From the IMG/VR virus record IMGVR_UViG_3300036780_000230, positions 1 to 46,038 of that record: 46,038 nucleotides of DNA; one strand, 5' to 3'. Origin of the DNA: a virus. The notes under the pieces are model-generated. The model ran no database searches. It saw nothing but the letters and a program-made list of their open reading frames with translations, and had not been told where the DNA came from. Below, one piece after another: positions 41,536 through 46,038 of the stretch (its first letter is position 1; each line of letters opens with the position of its first letter). A program made the translations under genes and the position numbers.

Positions 41536-42225
41536 TCAACAGGTCGTTTCCTCAGCGCTGGCTCCTACCGGCAACAGGCCGTGCCTGATCAGCTCGAGCT
41601 GGCTCGCCAGGCTGGCGCATTCGGCCTGCATGTAGGCGACGTCGCGATAGACCTCGTCCGCATGCACCCACTGGTCGAGCGCCGGGAGCACCGGCGGGAG
41701 ATCCCGCAGCAATGCCCGGATGGCCGGCGCGGAATCGCGATAGTGGCCCGCGTCGAATCCGAGCCACCACACCTGATCCGGCTCGCCGGCGGCCGGGACA
41801 TGGCAGATGCCGCGCGCCGGGTCGCCGGGCTGACAGCCGCCGGCAAAGGTCAGCCCGCCATGCACGGCGACCTCGCGCAGCGCGCCGCAGACCACCGGAT
41901 CATCATCCCCGGGCAGTTCCGCATAGGCTTGCGCCCGCGCTTCGTGGCCGGCCAGTTCTGCCCCCCGCCGCATCACGGTGCGAATATGGTCGATCCGCCG
42001 CTCGGCATCCTCTGTGGTGGTGCCGTCGTAGTGCAGCCCATAGGCCGGGTGGCCGGGCATGACCCCGACATAGCCGCACCATGCCCCGGTCGTCTGACTG
42101 CGCACCAGGAGGCACGGCGATCCGGTCGCGGGATCGGGCCACTGCATCTTGTCGGGCTCGTCCTGCCAAGGCCCGGGCCCCCAGCTCGCTTTGTCGACGA
42201 CGCCCAGCCATTCGCGCGTTTCCAT
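41536..42225 (-). CDS. Hypothetical phage protein, 229 aa
   Basis: METREWLGVVDKASWGPGPW. Middle: YGVMPGHPAYGLHY-like centre (YVGVMPGHPAYGLHYDG), then VAVHGGLTFAGGCQ and VWWLGFDAGHYRDSAPA, a pattern shared by many small phage proteins. Helical C-terminus with EVYRDVAYMQAECASLASQ. TGATG coupling with the gene before it. Function unknown. Confidence 0.68.
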   Translation of the reverse strand: METREWLGVVDKASWGPGPWQDEPDKMQWPDPATGSPCLLVRSQTTGAWCGYVGVMPGHPAYGLHYDGTTTEDAERRIDHIRTVMRRGAELAGHEARAQAYAELPGDDDPVVCGALREVAVHGGLTFAGGCQPGDPARGICHVPAAGEPDQVWWLGFDAGHYRDSAPAIRALLRDLPPVLPALDQWVHADEVYRDVAYMQAECASLASQLELIRHGLLPVGASAEETTC

Positions 42226-42437
42226 CAAGTCATCTCCTCGAAGCCGAGGGTTGCGATCTCGGCGGCCTTGAGGCCGTGGAGCCCGATATAGTGCCGTTGC
42301 ACCCGCCAGCTGCGCGTCCCGACCCGCACGGTCACATATTCGTCGCCGGCGAGCGCGATCATCCGCTCGACCGCAGCGCGCAATTCGGGCCGGCTATAGT
42401 GCAGCGGCCGGCCGCAGTGACATAGCTGCTCGCTCAA
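42225..42437 (-). CDS. Small protein, TTG start, 70 aa
   Basis: LSEQLCHCGRPLHYSRPELR (first residue Met in vivo). CHCGRPLHYS looks like half of a metal site; then VTVRVGTRSWRVQRHYIGLH. AGGTGG precedes the TTG, which overlaps the upstream stop (TTGA). Upstream codons of the same frame are the shadow of other genes. Confidence 0.55.
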   Translation of the reverse strand: MSEQLCHCGRPLHYSRPELRAAVERMIALAGDEYVTVRVGTRSWRVQRHYIGLHGLKAAEIATLGFEEMT

Positions 42438-42727
42438 GCCGCCACCTGGCGCAACGCCGCAGTCGATCGGGGTTCCTTGCACTCGACGGTGACGCTGCGC
42501 GGATCGTCGCGCCGGCCGGCGGCGGTGACCCCGACCCGTAATTTGCAGCGCCGGCAAACCACCAACCAGATGCCGCAGCGCCGCGCCGGGTAAGGCAGCT
42601 CGGTGCAGCACGAGTCGCCGCCCTCGCGCGACATGTCGACATCGATGCCGTGCGGGTAGGCCGGGTTCGCCGGACATTGCGGCTCGCGGCCGCCGTCGCG
42701 CCAGACAATGGTGAATTGCTCGCTCAC
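42434..42727 (-). CDS. Cys-rich small protein, GTG start
   Basis: 97 residues, VSEQFTIVWRDGGREPQCPA, behind GAGGAC. QCPANPAYP, SCCTELPYPARRCG and VCRRCKLRVG make a likely zinc-binding protein of the kind common in this region. Function unknown. Confidence 0.6.
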   Translation of the reverse strand: MSEQFTIVWRDGGREPQCPANPAYPHGIDVDMSREGGDSCCTELPYPARRCGIWLVVCRRCKLRVGVTAAGRRDDPRSVTVECKEPRSTAALRQVAA

Positions 42728-42736
42728 GATTTGTCC

Positions 42737-42982
42737 TCACAAGATGAACCTCAGATCTATGCCGCGGGCAAAAGGCGCGAACGCTGCTTTGCGGGTCTCC
42801 TCCAGCTCGCGCGCAAAGACCGCGTTGACCTCGGCCGCATGGGTCTGCGGCGAAATCCGGGTGACGAAGCACACCACCGGCACCCCGGCTTCGGTGTTGC
42901 CCTCCCAGATGCGCGCCGGCACTTCCTTGCCGTCGATCGAAATCGACACAACGCAATCGGTGCTCTCGATCGTGACCTTCAT
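42737..42982 (-). CDS. Small alpha/beta protein, 81 aa
   Basis: MKVTIESTDCVVSISIDGKE; strands VPARIWEGNTEAGVPVVCFV then the helix AAEVNAVFARELEETRKAAF. Typical small phage protein without known role. Overlaps the upstream gene by four bases. Confidence 0.65.
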   Translation of the reverse strand: MKVTIESTDCVVSISIDGKEVPARIWEGNTEAGVPVVCFVTRISPQTHAAEVNAVFARELEETRKAAFAPFARGIDLRFIL

Positions 42983-43254
42983 TTCACCACCCGCACCGGC
43001 GGCTCGAGCTCCCCGCTCGCCGCCGCAACAATGCGTTGATACCGGCGCACGGCATCGGCATGGCTCATCTCATTGAGCGGCGTCCAGACCACGAACCAGC
43101 GGCTGTTTTTATGTCGATTACAACAGGGCTGCCCGTCTCGTCGGGTTGTGGCCTTGGCTGTGCATTGCTTCCCTCTGCTGCTCAGCACCGTTGCCTGACA
43201 GCGAGCCGGATCGGGAATGTGGCTGGGGACCGGCGAGAGGTCATCGCGGGACAT
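42979..43254 (-). CDS. Small Cys/His protein, 91 aa
   Basis: MSRDDLSPVPSHIPDPARCQ; CQATVLSSRGKQCTAKATTR and CCNRHKNSRW form a zinc-like set resembling small fingers found in HNH nucleases (C-x-GKQC-x-H). It may be a remnant or a small DNA-binding protein. Confidence 0.6.
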   Translation of the reverse strand: MSRDDLSPVPSHIPDPARCQATVLSSRGKQCTAKATTRRDGQPCCNRHKNSRWFVVWTPLNEMSHADAVRRYQRIVAAASGELEPPVRVVK

Positions 43255-43804
43255 TGTTGGGTGCTCTCCTCAGTAAAACCGGCTGCGGCGGGCATTCGAT
43301 GAAATGATAGGTCAGGTTCAGTCCCGTCTTCGACGGTCCGGGCAGATCCGGTTCGTCCCCGCCAAACGCAAACGCATAGTTCGGCAAGCCGTCCGCGCGA
43401 TCGTATTTCTGCAACAGCGGATGCGCGTGTGGCTTCGGCGACGGGGTCAGCCAAAGGCAAAGTCCCGGGTCGAACTTGATGCGCTGGGCAGTCTGCCACG
43501 CCGCCCGAAACTCCGGGTCCGAGGCGAGGAACCTTCTGATCACCGCCAGCAATTCCACGGCACCCTTTGGCGCGTAATCGGCAAACGGAAAGAGCAACTG
43601 AACCAGCGGCAGTTCATCGACATGGAAGCCCATGCCGTGGCCTCGGCCTCGGCCGCCGTCGCCGGCGGTTCTCAACAGCTTCAGCCGCCCCCAATACTGG
43701 CACCGCTTCTCCCATCTTGTCGCAGTTCTTCGCGTCTCCCACGGACACGGCGCCAGGGCGAGCTCGACAAAATCAGTGAGGGTCCGATAGTCAGCGGGCA
43801 ACAT
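43241..43804 (-). CDS. Hypothetical protein, 187 aa
   Basis: MLPADYRTLTDFVELALAPC; a helical start, then a central HVDELPLVQLLFPFADYAPK and helical C-terminus. Overlaps neighbours by 14 nt on each side, so in one transcript with them. Not recognised. Confidence 0.6.
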   Translation of the reverse strand: MLPADYRTLTDFVELALAPCPWETRRTATRWEKRCQYWGRLKLLRTAGDGGRGRGHGMGFHVDELPLVQLLFPFADYAPKGAVELLAVIRRFLASDPEFRAAWQTAQRIKFDPGLCLWLTPSPKPHAHPLLQKYDRADGLPNYAFAFGGDEPDLPGPSKTGLNLTYHFIECPPQPVLLRRAPNNVPR

Positions 43805-44861
43805 AGCGCAGCCTCTGCAGCTCGTCGCCCTGGCCGCGCCAATGCACCGGCCACCAGAACACCCCGGTCTTGCGCACCTTGAAGTGGCCGCGCACCTTGT
43901 GCCGCCGCGCCGCCAGCCGATCGGCGGCGGTGACCCCGGCGCGGTGCTCGCCCCAGCGCTCGGCCAGCCGCAGATCGGTTTCGATGAATTGCTGCAACGG
44001 CCGCTTGCCGGCCCGCTCGCGCGCCTTGTTGATCCGCGCCAGGTCCTGGCGCTTGAGCTCGAGCCCGTTCTTCGAGTTCAGCATCAGCACGAAGGCGAGC
44101 ACGAACGGCCATTCGCCTTCGAGGTCGTCACGCCAGCCGCGCATCAGCCTACGCTTTTCGTCGTAGGGAAACGGGGCATCGCGAAAGAACCGGACAAACC
44201 GGCGGCAGGCCGGCGTGATCACCGCCGGCAACCGGCGGGCGATCTCGACCACCGCCGCGACCTCGCTGTCGGCGACGGTAAAGCCGCGCCAGCGCCGCAC
44301 CGCCTGGATCTCGTCGCGCACCAGCTCCGTCACATCGCCGGTCTTGAACCAACCCCGCGTCAACTCCGCCAATTCCCGGTCGTCGAGCAGCTGCGCATAG
44401 TCGCGCCATTGCCGGTCGGGATCGGTCTGCGGCCGCCAGTCGAACAGCGCGCCGATCGGCGCTACATGCAGCCGGCTGTCGGGGGTCGGCATGTTCAGCC
44501 CCGGCCGGTGCCGCCAGGCCCAGGTCGCCACCCCCCACAACCCGCTGTCGTCGCCGGCGGCGAGCTGGCAGCCGATGCGCTGCGGCGCCGGGCGCTGCTC
44601 GGTGGCCGTGCCCAGCCGCTCATTGTCGGCCGGGTCCCATTCGAGCCAGACATTCGGGTGCGGCAGCCGGGCATAGCCGAGCGATCCCAACAGCGTCGAC
44701 GGCCGGGTCGCGGCGACATGCTCGCAGGCACCGACAACGCTGGTTTTTAAGAGGAACGACTCGCTGCCGGCGATCCGCCGCGACAATTCGCTGATCGCGC
44801 CATAGAGGATCCGGTCGCCGGGGCTGCCGCGCGCCGCCGCCAACTCGTCGGCGAGGTACAT
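43791..44861 (-). CDS. Hypothetical phage protein, 356 aa
   Basis: MYLADELAAARGSPGDRILY. Helices at the start; conserved-looking end with RLAARRHKVRGHFKVRKTGV and FWWPVHWRG. Similar ends occur in unassigned alphaproteobacterial phage proteins. Basic residues toward the C-terminus suggest nucleic-acid binding. No catalytic motif is recognised. Confidence 0.65.
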   Translation of the reverse strand: MYLADELAAARGSPGDRILYGAISELSRRIAGSESFLLKTSVVGACEHVAATRPSTLLGSLGYARLPHPNVWLEWDPADNERLGTATEQRPAPQRIGCQLAAGDDSGLWGVATWAWRHRPGLNMPTPDSRLHVAPIGALFDWRPQTDPDRQWRDYAQLLDDRELAELTRGWFKTGDVTELVRDEIQAVRRWRGFTVADSEVAAVVEIARRLPAVITPACRRFVRFFRDAPFPYDEKRRLMRGWRDDLEGEWPFVLAFVLMLNSKNGLELKRQDLARINKARERAGKRPLQQFIETDLRLAERWGEHRAGVTAADRLAARRHKVRGHFKVRKTGVFWWPVHWRGQGDELQRLRYVAR

Positions 44862-44862
44862 C

Positions 44863-45240
44863 TCACGCCGCCGGGCGCTCGACGAGGATCGCCGCCGCCT
44901 CGAGCCGATCGGCCAGCGCCAGGAAAACCTCGGGGTTGGCCGCCAGCACCATCAGCAGGCATGGAAAGACCAGCTGCACCACCCCGGCCGCGAGCAGCGG
45001 CTCGATGCGGAAACCGACCTGTTCCAGCTCCTCGGCGCGATAGTCGAGCGCGCCGAATGCCTGGGCGACCCCATGGCGGAACGACGCGGCCGAAATCCGC
45101 GCCTGGGACGGGCTCAGCAGCCCGTATTCCGCCACCACACCCATGTCGAGAAAACAGCGGCGCTGCGCCGCATCGACGGAAAACTTGGCGGCAATCGGGC
45201 CGCGGTCGCCCGGGATGATCGGCCGGCGCAGCGCTTCCAT
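44863..45240 (-). CDS. Hypothetical protein, 125 aa
   Basis: MEALRRPIIPGDRGPIAAKF; a helical protein with a hydrophobic stretch AAGVVQLVFPCLLMVLAAN that might span a membrane or form a core helix. AAGG is nine bases upstream. The longer frame above this ATG is the shadow of the HU-like gene. Confidence 0.55.
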   Translation of the reverse strand: MEALRRPIIPGDRGPIAAKFSVDAAQRRCFLDMGVVAEYGLLSPSQARISAASFRHGVAQAFGALDYRAEELEQVGFRIEPLLAAGVVQLVFPCLLMVLAANPEVFLALADRLEAAAILVERPAA

Positions 45241-45250
45241 TCCGGCGCCT

Positions 45251-45535
45251 TCAGCCCTGGCCGTTTTCGGCCGCGCTGCGCAATTCGGCACCGGGTTTGA
45301 AGCGGACCTGGCGCTTGGCGTCGATCTGGATCTGCTCTCCGGTGCGCGGGTTGCGCCCGGTCGAGGCCGCCCGGGTGGCCACCCGAAAGGAGCCGAATCC
45401 GGTGATGGCGACCTCTTCGCCGCGGCTGATCGCCTGGGTGATCGCGCCCAGCACCACCTCGACGGTGCGGTGCGCGTCGTTCTTGTGGCAGGCCAATTCC
45501 TGCGCCACTTCAAGTTCGAGTTCGGTCCGGTTCAT
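45251..45535 (-). CDS. HU/IHF-family DNA-bending protein
   Basis: 94 residues, MNRTELELEVAQELACHKND. The family features are in order: N-terminal helices, the EEVAITGFGSFRVATRAAST strands, and the DNA arm GRNPRTGEQIQI with the intercalating Pro, then KRQVRFKPGAELR. HU-like proteins bend DNA as dimers and help integration, packaging or replication; here they could serve the phage integrase. GGGGGC lies upstream of the ATG. Confidence 0.9.
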   Translation of the reverse strand: MNRTELELEVAQELACHKNDAHRTVEVVLGAITQAISRGEEVAITGFGSFRVATRAASTGRNPRTGEQIQIDAKRQVRFKPGAELRSAAENGQG

Positions 45536-46038
45536 CGTCGTCGCCCCCTGCTGTTTCGGCCGCGGCCCTGGCGCGGTCTTCGGCATCCTGCCGCAAAATC
45601 GCCTGCACGCGCGGATCATCCTCGTCAAGCATGCGGAAGCCCGAGGCTTTGATCATCGCTTCGGCCTCGGCCAGCGTCGTCAGTGGCCGGTCGATCAGAT
45701 CCTCGTCGCGCCGGCCCGGCATCGCCCCCGCCGCCTGCGCCAGCCGCAGCTCGGCGGCGATCTCGGCCAGCGGCACCGGCTCGTCCGGCTTGCCGCCCGG
45801 CACCACCTTCAAATCCGGCCGCTCCTGTTTCAGGCGGCAGGATACCAATGCCGCCTTCAACCGCTGCCGCCTGATCTTCAATTCCTCATACTGATCGCGC
45901 AGCTTATCGACGAGGTCAGCCGGTTGCGGGAAATAATGGCCAGTGGTGATCCATGCCTCGACCGCCGCTTCGATCGCCCATCGCGGATAAACACTCAGCG
46001 CCTTCCCGTAATACGGCAAAGATAGCGACCAATTATCC
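45510..46038 (-). CDS. Hypothetical protein, cut by the right window edge
   Basis: The frame is open from the edge: DNWSLSLPYYGKALSVYPRW then a helical middle (IRRQRLKAALVSCRLKQERP) and a tail rich in Asp and Arg. WSLSLPYYGKALSVYP resembles phage proteins of the replication region in rhizobial phages, but is not assigned. The start lies beyond the window. Overlaps the HU-like gene by 26 nt. Confidence 0.6.
   Translation of the reverse strand, partial: DNWSLSLPYYGKALSVYPRWAIEAAVEAWITTGHYFPQPADLVDKLRDQYEELKIRRQRLKAALVSCRLKQERPDLKVVPGGKPDEPVPLAEIAAELRLAQAAGAMPGRRDEDLIDRPLTTLAEAEAMIKASGFRMLDEDDPRVQAILRQDAEDRARAAAETAGGDDDEPDRTRT

Overview
The window is a GC-rich (roughly two thirds G+C) tailed-phage or prophage genome segment. 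Portal, both terminase subunits, capsid, capsid decoration, head-morphogenesis protein, a tyrosine integrase and an HU-like protein are recognisable. The gene style (MPKILRRLTVNE head protein, Gp37/Gp68, DUF7694, DUF6011 and DUF3846-like proteins, Fe/Zn-cluster proteins) suggests a temperate siphovirus-like phage of an alphaproteobacterium, probably Rhizobiales; the host is inferred, not shown. Tail, DNA polymerase and lysis genes are not recognised, so the genome probably continues past both ends; a CDS is cut at each edge.

Layout. (1) 1-15,300, minus strand: a packaging and head block, read from right to left as TerS, TerL, portal, Mu F-like protein, a ParB-ParB-XkdF fusion, a winged-helix protein, a scaffold-like protein, decoration protein and major capsid. 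Four small plus-strand genes are embedded in it, one of them an endonuclease VII-type gene lying antisense inside the scaffold-like gene. (2) 15,300-16,350: non-coding hub with tandem 79-bp repeats, a palindrome, a candidate rightward promoter and a structured leader. (3) 16,348-32,439, plus strand: an operon of about 37 mostly small genes (ATP-dependent DNA ligase, a possible sliding clamp, DUF6011, DUF3846, Gp37/Gp68, DUF7694). (4) 32,376-35,441, minus strand: methyltransferase-like, ParB-like, HNH and glycosyltransferase-like genes. (5) 35,471-37,542: small genes of both orientations. (6) 37,552-46,038, minus strand: integrase, then small unknown genes, an HU-like protein and a truncated gene.

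The standout is region 3. Nineteen of its gene junctions carry a sequence matching the hammerhead self-cleaving ribozyme: CUGANGA, stem II, GAAA, stem III, an NUH cleavage triplet (GUC in 18, UUC in one), and stem I. Sixteen, from 16.7 to 24.8 kb, are type I (open stem I). Three, at 26.7, 27.5 and 31.2 kb, are circularly permuted type II (open stem II). All helices covary. Loop II of the type I copies is complementary to the strand just 3' of stem I, and this pairing also covaries. In seven copies the upstream gene's TGA stop codon is the UGA of the catalytic core. Between 16.7 and 24.8 kb every gap longer than about 12 nt has a ribozyme, while overlapping, coupled genes have none.

Inferred working model: the polycistronic RNA cuts itself into one- to few-gene mRNAs. 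Each has a 5'-OH end that can refold into a 5' hairpin (GCGG with a downstream CCGC), and a 3' end consisting of stem III plus a 2',3'-cyclic phosphate. The type II copies give the same end layout by a different permutation. The ribozyme is followed by a recurrent ribosome-binding module, CUGCAAUGGAG. No function was tested here; everything is read from sequence.
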